This document shows, in pieces, positions 47,805 through 56,991 of a stretch of 64,000 bases of DNA. The position numbers were made by a program, and so were the translations under genes. The notes under the pieces were generated by a model. The model worked only from the letters and a program-made list of their open reading frames with translations, was not told the DNA's origin and did no database searches. The stretch's first letter is position 1. Each line of letters starts with the position of its first letter. Source of the DNA: Pseudomonadota bacterium (GTDB lineage Bacteria > Pseudomonadota > Gammaproteobacteria > Pseudomonadales > Moraxellaceae); assembly GCA_021851865.1 (NCBI GenBank), contig JAJZBU010000007.1, positions 16,103 to 80,102 of the forward strand. Reading direction: 5' to 3'.

Positions 47805-48864
47805 AAGGATAGGGCACTGGTTGCTGGCTGTGAGTTTGAGTCTCGGATTGTCGGGCTGTGAGTCTCTGGCTTACTACCAGCAGGGTGTACGTGGCGAGAT
47901 GCAGGTTCTGCGCGCCCGTCGCCCGATTCCGGTGTTGCTGGCGGACTCGCGCTTGGATGCGCGGTTACGCGCTCGCCTCGAGATCGTGCAGCGCATCCGT
48001 CAGTTCGCCGGCGAACAGCTGGCTTTGCCGGTGGCCCATCAGTATGACACTTATGCCGATATCGGCCGGCATGACGTCGCCTGGGCGGTCATCGCCGCGC
48101 CCACTTATAGTTTGCAGGCACGGCGTTGGTGTTATCCGGTGGTCGGCTGTCTCGACTATCACGGTTTTTTTGATGAAGCGCGCGCCCGTCGTTATGCCCA
48201 GGCTTTGTCGCGGCATGGTTTTGACATCTACGTCGCACCGGTTCAGGCTTTTTCCACCCTGGGCTGGTTTCGTGACCCTGTGCTCAACGGTTTTCTCGAT
48301 CTGCCAGAGCCCGATCTCGCCGAACTCATCTTTCACGAGTTGGCGCATCAGCGCCTGTTCTTCAAGGGCGATACCGCTTTCAACGAGAGCTTCGCCACCG
48401 CTGTCGCCGAGGCTGGCGTCGAGCGCTACGCCGCGGCCTATCATCTTGACCTGAGCGCGTGGCGGCAGCAGCGACAGGCGCAACAGACCTTGACGGTGAT
48501 GCTGATGCAGGTTCGTCGGCAACTGGCGCAACTGTACGCGCAAGACCACCAAACGACGGATCTGGCCAGCGCCAAGGCGCATATCTTGCAGACTTTGCAG
48601 CAGACTTATGCCGAGAAAAGTCAGCATGTCGCAGGTCTCGACGCCTACGCCGCCTTCGTCAAGACGACCAACAACGCCAGCTTGGTGACGGTGGCCGACT
48701 ATCATGATCTGGTGCCGGCATTCACGCGCCTGCTGGCGCGCGACCAGGGCGACTTCGCCCGCTTTTTTGCCGATTGCCAGCTTTTGCGTCGCTTGCATCC
48801 GGACGCGCGCCGCCTCGCTCTGCACAGTCTGGACGAGAAGGCCGCGGTGCAGGGAGGGAATTGA
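47788..48864 (+). CDS. Putative aminopeptidase lipoprotein (PF10023-type)
   Basis: 358 residues, start GTG 47788 with GAGGAGG eight bases upstream, overlapping rsmI by 17 bases. The signal peptide ends in the lipobox LSGC (Cys24). The zinc metallopeptidase motif HELAH lies in LIFHELAHQRLFFKGDTAFNESFA, where the second Glu of FNESFA is the likely third ligand. The layout fits the 'predicted aminopeptidase' family PF10023. Probably anchored to a membrane on the periplasmic side; substrate unknown. Confidence 0.8.
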   Translation: MRTGLERIGHWLLAVSLSLGLSGCESLAYYQQGVRGEMQVLRARRPIPVLLADSRLDARLRARLEIVQRIRQFAGEQLALPVAHQYDTYADIGRHDVAWAVIAAPTYSLQARRWCYPVVGCLDYHGFFDEARARRYAQALSRHGFDIYVAPVQAFSTLGWFRDPVLNGFLDLPEPDLAELIFHELAHQRLFFKGDTAFNESFATAVAEAGVERYAAAYHLDLSAWRQQRQAQQTLTVMLMQVRRQLAQLYAQDHQTTDLASAKAHILQTLQQTYAEKSQHVAGLDAYAAFVKTTNNASLVTVADYHDLVPAFTRLLARDQGDFARFFADCQLLRRLHPDARRLALHSLDEKAAVQGGN

Positions 48865-48868
48865 TCGG

Positions 48869-49720
48869 ATGATCGAACTCTATCGTTCCGCCAACGCCCA
48901 CGAGGCCTTGCTCTTGCGCGATCAACTCACCGCCGCCGGCGTGCTGTGCCGCCTTGATCGCGTCGGCCGTGAATTGCGTTTGATCATCCTGCGGCATGAA
49001 GACGAGACCGTGGCGCGCGCTGCCCTGGTGCGGCTGCAAGCGGATCCCAATGACAAGCGCTGGCGCGATGCGTCCTGGCAGCAAGGCCGGGTCTTGCCGA
49101 CGCACGCCTATGGCCATCGCGAGTTTTCCTATTGGCAGCGACTCTGGCGTGGGCTCGGTCTGTGGACGGCGAGCGTCATCCTCGCCTGTGTCGCCGTCTA
49201 TGCGATGCTCCTGGCACAGCCGGCCGCGATCCTAGCGGCGTTCTCGGCGCCCGATGATCTTCATCAAGCCTGGCTGCAGCCCTGGCGCTGGTGGACGCCG
49301 GCGTTGCTGCATTTTTCACTCCTTCATCTCGTCTTCAACCTGTTGTGGTGGTGGCAGTTGGCGCAGATCATCGAGCGTTTGCAGTCGACGCATCGCCTGT
49401 TGCTGCTGAGCTTGCTCTGTGCCGGTGTTTCCAATGCGGTGCAATGGCTGTGGAGCGGTCCCCACTTCGGTGGTCTGTCCGGTGTCATCTATGGTCTCGC
49501 TGCCTATGCGACGTTCTATCCGCGTTGGCGGCCGGAGATCAACTTGCGCTGGCCGCTGTCCCTGTTCTGGGCTTTGCTGATCTGGGCGCTGCTTGCTAGC
49601 ACGAGCTGGTTCACCGCTTTGTGGGGGGCGACGGCGAATGCGGCCCATTTCTCCGGACTGATCTGCGGTATCGTACTCGCCGCTGCGCTGGCCTTGCGCG
49701 ATGGCCGGAGAGTACCCTGA
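48869..49720 (+). CDS. glpG: Rhomboid intramembrane serine protease GlpG
   Basis: 283 residues. An N-terminal cytoplasmic domain (1-75) precedes six helices. The catalytic Ser204 (HFGGLSGVIYGL) and His260 (ANAAHFSGLICG) are intact, and the oxyanion residues His153 and Asn157 lie in LLHFSLLHLVFNLLWWW, all matching E. coli GlpG. The ATG at 48869 follows AGGGAGGG. The stop overlaps the next gene (ATGA). Confidence 0.93.
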   Translation: MIELYRSANAHEALLLRDQLTAAGVLCRLDRVGRELRLIILRHEDETVARAALVRLQADPNDKRWRDASWQQGRVLPTHAYGHREFSYWQRLWRGLGLWTASVILACVAVYAMLLAQPAAILAAFSAPDDLHQAWLQPWRWWTPALLHFSLLHLVFNLLWWWQLAQIIERLQSTHRLLLLSLLCAGVSNAVQWLWSGPHFGGLSGVIYGLAAYATFYPRWRPEINLRWPLSLFWALLIWALLASTSWFTALWGATANAAHFSGLICGIVLAAALALRDGRRVP

Positions 49721-51078
49721 TGGCCTCTTGTCGCTATCATCTGCTGCAGCCGGCTGTTGCCAGCTGCCCACAATGCCATCTGCATGTGTGTGCCGAGTGT
49801 GCGCCAGCCTTGCAGGCCGGTGAAACGCCGCATCAGTGCCCGCTGTGTGGTGCGACGATGCAGGTGCATATGGCTAGCGCCGAGGGCCCTTGGCGGTGGC
49901 AGGGCGCATCGTTGCTATGGCCGGCATGGGGGAGCTGGGGTGTTTTTGTCCTGGTCATGGTGCCGGTGCTCACACTAGCGCTCGGCCGCTACCTGCCGGT
50001 CGCTGACTTGCCGATGACGGCCTTGTTGGGACTCGTCGCCGAAGCGCGTGTCCTGGCCTGCGTTCGCGCGCGCGAGGGTTCGCGTTGGTTGAGTGGCAGC
50101 ATATTTTTGCATTTGTTCCTGAGTCGTGTCGCTCTGTTGGCGCCGTTCGTGCTGCTGCTCACACTAGCGCCGTCTTGGTGTTGGGTGTGGGCTATCGTCG
50201 CCCTGTGCGCGCTTCCTCTCACCCAGTTGATTGTCTTGCGCGAAGGTGGCGGTCGCCAGCTTTTGCAGCCCTGGCGCTATATCGTCGGCCTTGGAGCGGC
50301 GCGCGCCAGTGTCGTTCTCCAACTGCTCATCGTCGTGTTGCTGGCGGCACTGCTGTGCGCCGTCTGCTGGCTGTGCGCGGATATTCTGCCCGCACCCGCG
50401 GTCGCGGCGCTGGCGGCGACGGCCTTGGTGTATCTGGCCGGGATATCGGCTTCTTTGTGGCAACAGCTCGCCGCGCATGATCCGGCACTACAGTTGCAAC
50501 CCAGGGCGAGATTGCGCCGTGCCGCGCTCGATCCACAGGTCGTGCGCTTGCGCCTCTGGTTGTACGAGGGTTGCTATGACAAGGCGCGCCGCGCCATGCA
50601 GCTGACGGCAGAGGCCCTGACGGCGACGCCGGCGCAGCAGCAGGCTTATGTCGATCTCTTGCTGCAGTTGCGCGATGAGACCGCTTTGTGCGCCTTTATC
50701 CCGCGCGTCTTTATGCGCCTGTTGCAGCAGGAGGAGACGGCAGCACTGCATGAGTTGCTGCGTCAGATCCTGCAGGTTTGGCCGGACTACCATCCCGAGG
50801 GCGGCCATCTGCGTTTGGCGCTGGCGCAGGTCCTACGCCAGCATGGACAGCTGCGTCTGGCTCTGCGCTTCATCCACGGCTGGCACCAGCAAGCGCCGCA
50901 GGATCCTTGCATTCCTGAGGCCTATCTGATGGCCGCTGAGATGCTGACCGAACTGGCGATGTATGCAAAGGCGCGCGCCATGCTACAGTTCTTGGCGCAG
51001 CGCTACCGGCAGCACCCGCTGGCGGCGACGGTGCGTGAACGCTGGCAAGCTTTGCCGCAGCCGCCGCAAGGCGGTTGA
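49720..51078 (+). CDS. B-box-type zinc-finger membrane protein with helical-repeat tail
   Basis: 452 residues. The N-terminus carries a zinc-binding module with Cys4, His7, Cys16, Cys19, Cys24, Cys27, Cys40 and Cys43, like bacterial B-box fingers. Five or so membrane helices (about 70-275) follow. The last 180 residues are TPR-like helices (LWLYEGCYDKARRAMQL, VLRQHGQLRLALRFIHGWH, AYLMAAEMLTELAMYAKARAML). I do not recognise an assigned function. Translationally coupled to glpG, so it may be a rhomboid partner or substrate. Confidence 0.7.
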   Translation: MASCRYHLLQPAVASCPQCHLHVCAECAPALQAGETPHQCPLCGATMQVHMASAEGPWRWQGASLLWPAWGSWGVFVLVMVPVLTLALGRYLPVADLPMTALLGLVAEARVLACVRAREGSRWLSGSIFLHLFLSRVALLAPFVLLLTLAPSWCWVWAIVALCALPLTQLIVLREGGGRQLLQPWRYIVGLGAARASVVLQLLIVVLLAALLCAVCWLCADILPAPAVAALAATALVYLAGISASLWQQLAAHDPALQLQPRARLRRAALDPQVVRLRLWLYEGCYDKARRAMQLTAEALTATPAQQQAYVDLLLQLRDETALCAFIPRVFMRLLQQEETAALHELLRQILQVWPDYHPEGGHLRLALAQVLRQHGQLRLALRFIHGWHQQAPQDPCIPEAYLMAAEMLTELAMYAKARAMLQFLAQRYRQHPLAATVRERWQALPQPPQGG

Positions 51079-51118
51079 GCTGAAGGGGCGCGTAATCGCG
51101 TAAAAGAGGAGAACAGGA

Positions 51119-51784
51119 ATGGGTCACCGTATCGAGTTCGAACGTCCCGATGGCGGCCTGTGTGCCGCCTATCATGCCGATGCCGGTGAGTCGCGCGCCG
51201 CCATCATTCTGCTGCAGGAATGGTGGGGGCTGAATGGCCAGATCAAAGCGCAGGCTGATCGTTATGCGCAGGCAGGCTTTCATGTTCTGGTGCCTGATCT
51301 CTACCATGGTCGTGTCGCCGGCGACGCCGATGAGGCGAAGCATCTGATGGATCATCTCGATTTTGTCGGCGCCACGGACCAGGACATCGCCGCTGCTGTC
51401 GATTTCTTGCGCGCACGCGCGGATCGCGTCGGCATCACCGGTTTCTGCATGGGTGGCGCCTTGACGGTGGCTGCTGCGGTTCGCCTGAAGGTCGATGCGG
51501 CGGTGTGTTTCTACGGCCTGCCGGCGCCGGAGTGGATCGATCCGGCGGCGATCGCCGTCCCTTTCCAGGGACATTTCGCCGAACGCGACACCTGGATCAC
51601 GCCGGCCTGGGTCGACACTTTCGTCGCCGCCATGCAGGCGGCGGGGCGACAGCCTGAGATCCATCGCTATGAGGCCGATCATGCTTTTTGCAATGAGCGG
51701 CGCAGCGAGGTCTACGACGCCGATCTGGCCAGCCTCGCTCTGGCCCGCACACAGGAGTTTTTTCGTCGTCACCTGCTCGCCTGA
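51119..51784 (+). CDS. Dienelactone hydrolase family protein
   Basis: 221-residue alpha/beta hydrolase with the dienelactone-hydrolase triad Cys110 (GFCMGG), Asp157 and His188 (YEADHAFCNE) and the conserved Glu34 in LLQEWWGLN. No aromatic-degradation genes are near, so the true substrate is uncertain. The ATG follows AGGAGAACAGG. It converges with the pseudo-rhomboid gene. Confidence 0.88.
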   Translation: MGHRIEFERPDGGLCAAYHADAGESRAAIILLQEWWGLNGQIKAQADRYAQAGFHVLVPDLYHGRVAGDADEAKHLMDHLDFVGATDQDIAAAVDFLRARADRVGITGFCMGGALTVAAAVRLKVDAAVCFYGLPAPEWIDPAAIAVPFQGHFAERDTWITPAWVDTFVAAMQAAGRQPEIHRYEADHAFCNERRSEVYDADLASLALARTQEFFRRHLLA

Positions 51785-51801
51785 GCCCGTCTGGTGCGCG
51801 T

Positions 51802-53190
51802 TCAGGCCTGTGGTGCCGCCCCCATCTGGGTCTGTGCCAGTTGCGCGTAGTGCTCGGCCAGATAGTCCTGTTGCCGGGCGCGATAAGCGGCGCTGAGTTC
51901 GAGTAGGGCCTTGCCGAGCAGAGGCGATGTGCCGGACTCGGCCAGGGTACGGCGCGTCATCTGTTCCGCCTCCGTCAGTGCCCCGATGCGCACCAGCAGA
52001 CGAATGCTGCTGGCGCGGTCGGTGTGCAAAAAGGGGTCGTCGTGGCCGCGCGCTTGGCGATGGGCGAGGAGGAGACGCCAGGCCAGTTCGTCATCGTTTC
52101 GGGCGAGACGCAGTAAACGCTGGCGCAAGGCGGTGGGCGGATGTGCGGTGTCGAAACTGAGCAGGGGATGCAAGGCGAAGAGCAGACGTGCGTCGTCATG
52201 GTGTTCCGACAAGGCCGCCTGCAGGCGCGAGCGAGCTGCGTCGAAACGCAGTTCGGCGATCTCCTGATAGGCGCTGGTGACGATGCTGGCGACGGGATCG
52301 TCGTGGGTGACAGGAAGAGCTTCATTCGTGCTTGTGCGGCTACGCGTCTGTCGCAGCAGGGGCAGGGCCAACGCACCACAGACCAGGCCGCTGAGGAGAG
52401 CGGTACGATTCGCCGCTTCCCAGTACGAAAGCGCCAGCAAGAGCAGCAGCGCCAAGCCGATCGCCGGCCAGCGCGGTAGACTGAGGCGCCAGGGACCGAG
52501 CTCATAGTGCCAGCGGCGTTCGCTCGCCTGGGCGGCGAGCAAGGCGGCGAGAGCCCCCTGGGCGCCGTTGATGATGTGCAGCGTTGCATCCGTCGCCAGT
52601 TCCTGGAGCATGCCGGCCAGCGCTCCGGCGACGAAAAACAGGATGAGCAAGCGACTGCTGCCGTGCTTTTGTTCCAGCGGTATGGCGAGCAGGAGCAGGC
52701 AGCAGCAGCCGAGGCCCAGGGCGGGCAGGTTGGACCATAGCAGCAGGGCCGTGAAAAAGGTGATGGGGCGCTGTCGTTGCGGATCGATACCGAGGCGCCA
52801 GAGGGTCAGGTCTTGCTGGTGCAGATCATGTTGACGGCGGGCTTCGCGCCAGCGCTCGAAATGATCGCTGTCCATGAAATCGCGACCATGTTCACGCAGG
52901 TCGTCGACAAAACCATGATCGGCTTCCAGGCGCGTGACGGCGTCCTGCCATCGGCCTTGGCGAAGTTCTCGATCCAAATGTGTGGCGACGTCGGTGTGGC
53001 CGTGCACGGCGAGGTAGGTCGGATAGTAGGGCCATTCCAGAGCGAGCAACTGCTGCCGGTAGTTTTCGTGGAGCGCCTGCTGACGTGAACGATCGGGAGC
53101 GATCAGTGCGACATAAAAGACGACCCACAGCAACACCAGCACCAGGACGGCGCTTGGCAGGGTCTTGGGAGATGGCAGCGATGCGGACAT
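51802..53190 (-). CDS. Rhomboid-fold protein lacking catalytic residues, with TPR-like tail
   Basis: 462 residues. N-terminal helix (15-32), soluble helical segment containing WPYYPTYLAVHG, then a rhomboid-like core: RPITFFTALLL, FFVAGALAGMLQELA and NGAQGALAALLAAQ. In that last motif the nucleophile of GASGA is Gln211. In ALLSGLVCGAL the catalytic His position (AHFSGLICG in the GlpG of this window) is Leu265. The His/Asn oxyanion helix is also replaced (LLWSNLPALGLGCCC). The C-terminal 170 residues are helical repeats. Most likely a non-proteolytic rhomboid relative. Divergent from the TRAP operon. Confidence 0.75.
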   Translation of the reverse strand: MSASLPSPKTLPSAVLVLVLLWVVFYVALIAPDRSRQQALHENYRQQLLALEWPYYPTYLAVHGHTDVATHLDRELRQGRWQDAVTRLEADHGFVDDLREHGRDFMDSDHFERWREARRQHDLHQQDLTLWRLGIDPQRQRPITFFTALLLWSNLPALGLGCCCLLLLAIPLEQKHGSSRLLILFFVAGALAGMLQELATDATLHIINGAQGALAALLAAQASERRWHYELGPWRLSLPRWPAIGLALLLLLALSYWEAANRTALLSGLVCGALALPLLRQTRSRTSTNEALPVTHDDPVASIVTSAYQEIAELRFDAARSRLQAALSEHHDDARLLFALHPLLSFDTAHPPTALRQRLLRLARNDDELAWRLLLAHRQARGHDDPFLHTDRASSIRLLVRIGALTEAEQMTRRTLAESGTSPLLGKALLELSAAYRARQQDYLAEHYAQLAQTQMGAAPQA

Positions 53191-53348
53191 GATCGCCAGG
53201 GCTCACGGATGGGGGCGAGTCGACAGCATATCGATCTTTACGCGGATCGCCTAGATCGGGTGATAGGAAAAATGGCATTGTCAGCGTGACATCGACTTGT
53301 AATAATCCTGGACCTGGCTTTGGCTCATCATCTTGCGAGAAGATCCGC

Positions 53349-54194
53349 ATGCGCTTTTGGCTTCTCATGTTGTTGTCGGTGTCGCTCATGGGCTGTAGTT
53401 CCATGATGACCAAGGCGGGACGCGGGGTGGCGAGCGACCTTCGTGCCGCCTTGCAAAATAGCGATGATCCGGAGTTGGTGCGGGAGGCCTTGCCGGCCTA
53501 TCTGCTGATGCTCGACGCGCTGCTGCAAAGACACGCCGATCAGCCCGATCTTTTGCTCGCCGCAGCGCAACTCAATGTCGCCTATGCTGGCGCCTTCGTG
53601 CCTCCTGGCGCACGTCAACTTCAGATCACCGACAAAGCGCTCACCGAGGCCGGGCAGGCGCTCTGTCTGCAGCGCGCCGGCTGGTGCGCTATTCGCCATG
53701 AAGCTCTGCCGCAGCTGACACAACAGTTGGCGGGCATCGATCGCGCCGATCTGCCGGCGCTGTTCACGCTGGCCACCGTTTGGGCCGGCTGGATACAGGC
53801 GCGCTCCAATGACTGGAATGCCATCGCTGATCTGGCTCGGGTGCAGATGCTGCTGCAGGCTGTCGATCGACAGGATCCGACTTTCGAGCAGGGCAGCGTG
53901 CATTTGTATCTCGGTGCACTCGATACGTTGTTACCGCCGGCGCTCGGTGGTCGCCAGAAAGAGGGGGTGGCGGAGTTGGAGCGTGCGATCGCTTTGTCGC
54001 AAGGGCATGATCTGATGGCCAAGGTCATCTGGGCACAACAGGTGGCGCGGGTGAACTATGATCGCCCGACGCATGATCGTCTCCTGCACGAAGTTCTCGC
54101 TGCCGACCCGCACGCGCCGGGCTGGACTTTGAAAAACTGTCTGGCGCAGGAGAAGGCGAGAGCGTTGTTGAAGTCAGCTGATGACTATTTTTGA
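53349..54194 (+). CDS. TRAP transporter TatT component family lipoprotein
   Basis: 281 residues from ATG 53349; the signal peptide ends in the lipobox LMGC (Cys16). The helical body (LLLAAAQLNVAYAGAFV, then QGSVHLYLGALDTLLPPALGG, then VNYDRPTHDRLLHEVL) fits the TatT family, trimeric TPR-like proteins that associate with the binding protein TatP of a TRAP transporter. It heads the operon with the substrate-binding gene 45 bases downstream, which supports the call. Confidence 0.85.
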   Translation: MRFWLLMLLSVSLMGCSSMMTKAGRGVASDLRAALQNSDDPELVREALPAYLLMLDALLQRHADQPDLLLAAAQLNVAYAGAFVPPGARQLQITDKALTEAGQALCLQRAGWCAIRHEALPQLTQQLAGIDRADLPALFTLATVWAGWIQARSNDWNAIADLARVQMLLQAVDRQDPTFEQGSVHLYLGALDTLLPPALGGRQKEGVAELERAIALSQGHDLMAKVIWAQQVARVNYDRPTHDRLLHEVLAADPHAPGWTLKNCLAQEKARALLKSADDYF

Positions 54195-54239
54195 TCCGAT
54201 CGCGGTGACGCGTCGTCACGATACGAAGAGGGGTGAGGC

Positions 54240-55232
54240 ATGAAATGGTGGCAGCGGATGGCGATGGCCCTGGTGGGCTTGCTGATGGTTGGTACATCTT
54301 CGGCCACGATCTTGCGCATAGCGACCCTATCGCCGGACGGTTCCGCCTGGATGCAGACGCTGCGCGCGGCGGCGGCCCAGATCAAGCAGAGAACGGCGGG
54401 GCGTGTCGATTTTCGTTTCTATACCGGCGGCAGCATGGGCAATGACAACACCGTGCTGAGCAAAATCCGTATCGGGGAACTGGCGGGCGGTGCGATCACT
54501 CTGGAGAGTCTGGCGGCCAGCGTTCCCGACACACAGCTCTATTCGCTCCCTATGCTGTTTCAGAATCAGGATGAGCTGGCGAGGGCGCGCCGGGTGATGG
54601 ACCCGGTTCTGGCGGCGAAACTGGCCAAGGCGGGATGGCAGACCTTCGGTTTTGCCGATGGCGGCTTTGTTTACATCATGAGCAGCAAGGCACCGATCGC
54701 CAACATCGCGCAACTGCGTCAGCACAAGGTCTGGATTCCTGAGGGCGATCGTCTTTCGGCGACGGCGCTGCGCAGCTTCCAGGTAACACCGGTGCCGCTG
54801 TCGCTCGGTGATGTCCTGCCCAGCCTGCAAAGCGGAATCATCGATGTGGTGGCCGGTTCTCCCATCGCCACCTTGGCCTTGCAGTGGCAGACCCAGGTGC
54901 GTTATCTCAATGATCTGCCGATGAGCTATATGGTCGGCACCCTGGCGGTGACACAACGTGATTTTCAAAAGCTGACGGCAGCGGATCAGCAGGTGGTGCG
55001 TCAGGTCATGAACGATGCTTTTCGCAAGCTCGATCAGCGCAACCGCCAGGATGGTCAGGCGGCTTATCGCGCTCTGCTGACGCAAGGCGTGCAGGTGGTG
55101 CATCCGGATGCCGCCGCGCATGCTGGCTGGAAGGCGGCCAGCCAGGCGGCCATCCAGCGCTTGTTGGCGGAAGGGATGATCAGCGCTTCCGGCTGGGCGC
55201 AGATCCAGGCGGCCATCGCAGGTCAGCCATGA
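54240..55232 (+). CDS. dctP: TRAP transporter substrate-binding protein (DctP/TatP)
   Basis: 330 residues with a signal peptide (1-22) and the DctP fold: IATLSPDGSAWMQTLRAAA, FRFYTGGSMGND, LYSLPMLFQNQDE, KVWIPEGD and SLGDVLPSLQSGIIDVVAGSP. The ligand is unknown; TatP-type proteins with a TatT partner have been proposed to bind hydrophobic molecules. Overlaps dctQ by four bases. Confidence 0.9.
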   Translation: MKWWQRMAMALVGLLMVGTSSATILRIATLSPDGSAWMQTLRAAAAQIKQRTAGRVDFRFYTGGSMGNDNTVLSKIRIGELAGGAITLESLAASVPDTQLYSLPMLFQNQDELARARRVMDPVLAAKLAKAGWQTFGFADGGFVYIMSSKAPIANIAQLRQHKVWIPEGDRLSATALRSFQVTPVPLSLGDVLPSLQSGIIDVVAGSPIATLALQWQTQVRYLNDLPMSYMVGTLAVTQRDFQKLTAADQQVVRQVMNDAFRKLDQRNRQDGQAAYRALLTQGVQVVHPDAAAHAGWKAASQAAIQRLLAEGMISASGWAQIQAAIAGQP

Positions 55233-55708
55233 TGCGGCGCTGGGCGCGAGTCTTGCGCCGGGTCGAGAATGCTCTTTTGCTTCTCGCCTTTCTGCTGATG
55301 ATGCTGGTGGCGGTGGCGCAGATCATTTTGCGCCATACCCGCTATGGCGGTCTGCTCTGGGCCGACGATTTCCTGCGTGTCGAAGTCCTCTGGTTGGCGA
55401 TGCTCGGCGCCATCGTCGCTTCGCGCGAGCAGCACCATCTCGGACTCGACCTCGCGCAGCGCCTATTGCCAGTGGCCTGGGCTCAGGCTTTGCGGGGCGT
55501 CGTTGCTGTCGCGGTGGCGATCTTGAGCGGTGTGCTCAGCGTCACCACGGCCGAATTCGTTCGGGCTGACGTCGATTCCGGCGTCTACGCTTTTGCGCAG
55601 GTACCGAGCTGGATGGCCGAGACCATCCTGCCGCTCGGCTTTGCCCTCATCGCCTTGCATTATGCCAGCCATGCCTTGCGCGCCGTCGTGGCCGGGAGAG
55701 CTTCGTGA
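55229..55708 (+). CDS. dctQ: TRAP transporter small permease (DctQ)
   Basis: 159 residues, four hydrophobic segments, with the DctQ stretch GGLLWADDFLRVEVLWLAMLGAIVASREQHHLGLD read as its motifs WADDFLR and REQHHLGLD. Couples to DctM. Four-base overlaps with both neighbours. Confidence 0.9.
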   Translation: MMRRWARVLRRVENALLLLAFLLMMLVAVAQIILRHTRYGGLLWADDFLRVEVLWLAMLGAIVASREQHHLGLDLAQRLLPVAWAQALRGVVAVAVAILSGVLSVTTAEFVRADVDSGVYAFAQVPSWMAETILPLGFALIALHYASHALRAVVAGRAS

Positions 55709-56991
55709 TGCTCTGGATTCTTCTCCTCTTCGTCGTCTGCGCCCTGGCGGGTGTACCGGTCTTCGCTTTGCTGGCCACGGCGGCGCTGCTCGGCTATCAC
55801 CACGATGACACCGCGCTGGCGGCCATCGGCACCGAACTCTATCGGCTGACGCAGACGCCGGTACTTCTAGCCCTGCCGCTGTTCACCATCGCCGGCTATT
55901 TCTTGTCGGAAGGCCGCAGTTCCGAGCGACTGGTGCGCCTCAGTCGGGCCTTGCTCGGCTGGATGCCTGCCGGACTGGCGCTGGTGGCTTTCGCCGCCTG
56001 CGCCGTCTTTACTGCTTTTACCGGCGCTTCCGGCGTCACCATCGTCGCCCTCGGCGCCTTGCTTTATCCGGCCTTGCGCGAATCCGGCTACCCCGAATGG
56101 TTCGCTCTCGGTCTGGTGACGACTTCCGGCTGTCTTGGGCTGTTGTTGCCGCCCTCGCTGCCCTTGATCCTCTACAGCATCATCGTGCAGCAACTGCCAC
56201 AAGGCGGCGGCATCACCATCGAGCAGATGTTTTTGGCCGGTCTGCTGCCGTCCTTGCTCATCTTGTCGCTGCTCGCAATCTTCGGCGCCTGGGTGGTCCG
56301 TCGCCATGCTTTGCCGATTCAGGCTTTTACTTGGCGCGAACTCGCGGCGGCGCTCTGGGCGGCGCGTTTTGAGCTGCCTTTGCCGCTCCTCGTTCTCGGG
56401 GGGATCTATGGTGGCTGGTTCGCGGTGAGCGAGGCGGCGGCGGTCACTGCGCTCTACGTCCTGCTGGTGACGCTCTTTGTCCATCGCGACATCCCCTGGC
56501 GGCGCCTGCCTGAGCTGGCGCGCGAGGCGGGGGTGATGATCGGGGGCTTGCTGCTCGTTCTGGCTTGCGCCATGGCTTTCACCAACTGGTTGATCGAGCA
56601 GGAAGTGCCGACGCATCTTTTCACCCTGATCAATGCGCACGTCCACAGTCGCTATGTCTTTCTCGCCTTGCTCAATCTGCTGCTGCTCCTGCTCGGCGCT
56701 TTCCTCGATATTTTCTCCTCGCTGGTCATCATGGTGCCCCTGCTTCTACCGGTGGCGGTGGGATTTGGCATATCGCCGGTGCATCTGGGGATCATCTTTC
56801 TGGCGAATATGCAGATCGGCTATCTCATGCCCCCCATCGGCATGGATCTGTACATCGCCAGCTACCGCTTCAAGCGACCGATCATCGATCTCGTGCGTGC
56901 GACGTGGCCGTTCATGTTGGTGTTACTTTTGGCGGTCATCATACTCACCTATATTCCAGCGATCAGTCTGGCGCCGGCGAGGCATCCGTGA
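55705..56991 (+). CDS. dctM: TRAP transporter large permease (DctM)
   Basis: 428 residues with about 12 helices and the DctM features FTGASGVTIVALGALLYPALRESGYP, LLPPSLPLILYS, FLDIFSSLVIMVPLLLPVAV and YLMPPIGMDLYIASYRF. It carries the sodium-driven translocation path. The stop overlaps pncC (GTGA). Confidence 0.92.
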   Translation: MMLWILLLFVVCALAGVPVFALLATAALLGYHHDDTALAAIGTELYRLTQTPVLLALPLFTIAGYFLSEGRSSERLVRLSRALLGWMPAGLALVAFAACAVFTAFTGASGVTIVALGALLYPALRESGYPEWFALGLVTTSGCLGLLLPPSLPLILYSIIVQQLPQGGGITIEQMFLAGLLPSLLILSLLAIFGAWVVRRHALPIQAFTWRELAAALWAARFELPLPLLVLGGIYGGWFAVSEAAAVTALYVLLVTLFVHRDIPWRRLPELAREAGVMIGGLLLVLACAMAFTNWLIEQEVPTHLFTLINAHVHSRYVFLALLNLLLLLLGAFLDIFSSLVIMVPLLLPVAVGFGISPVHLGIIFLANMQIGYLMPPIGMDLYIASYRFKRPIIDLVRATWPFMLVLLLAVIILTYIPAISLAPARHP

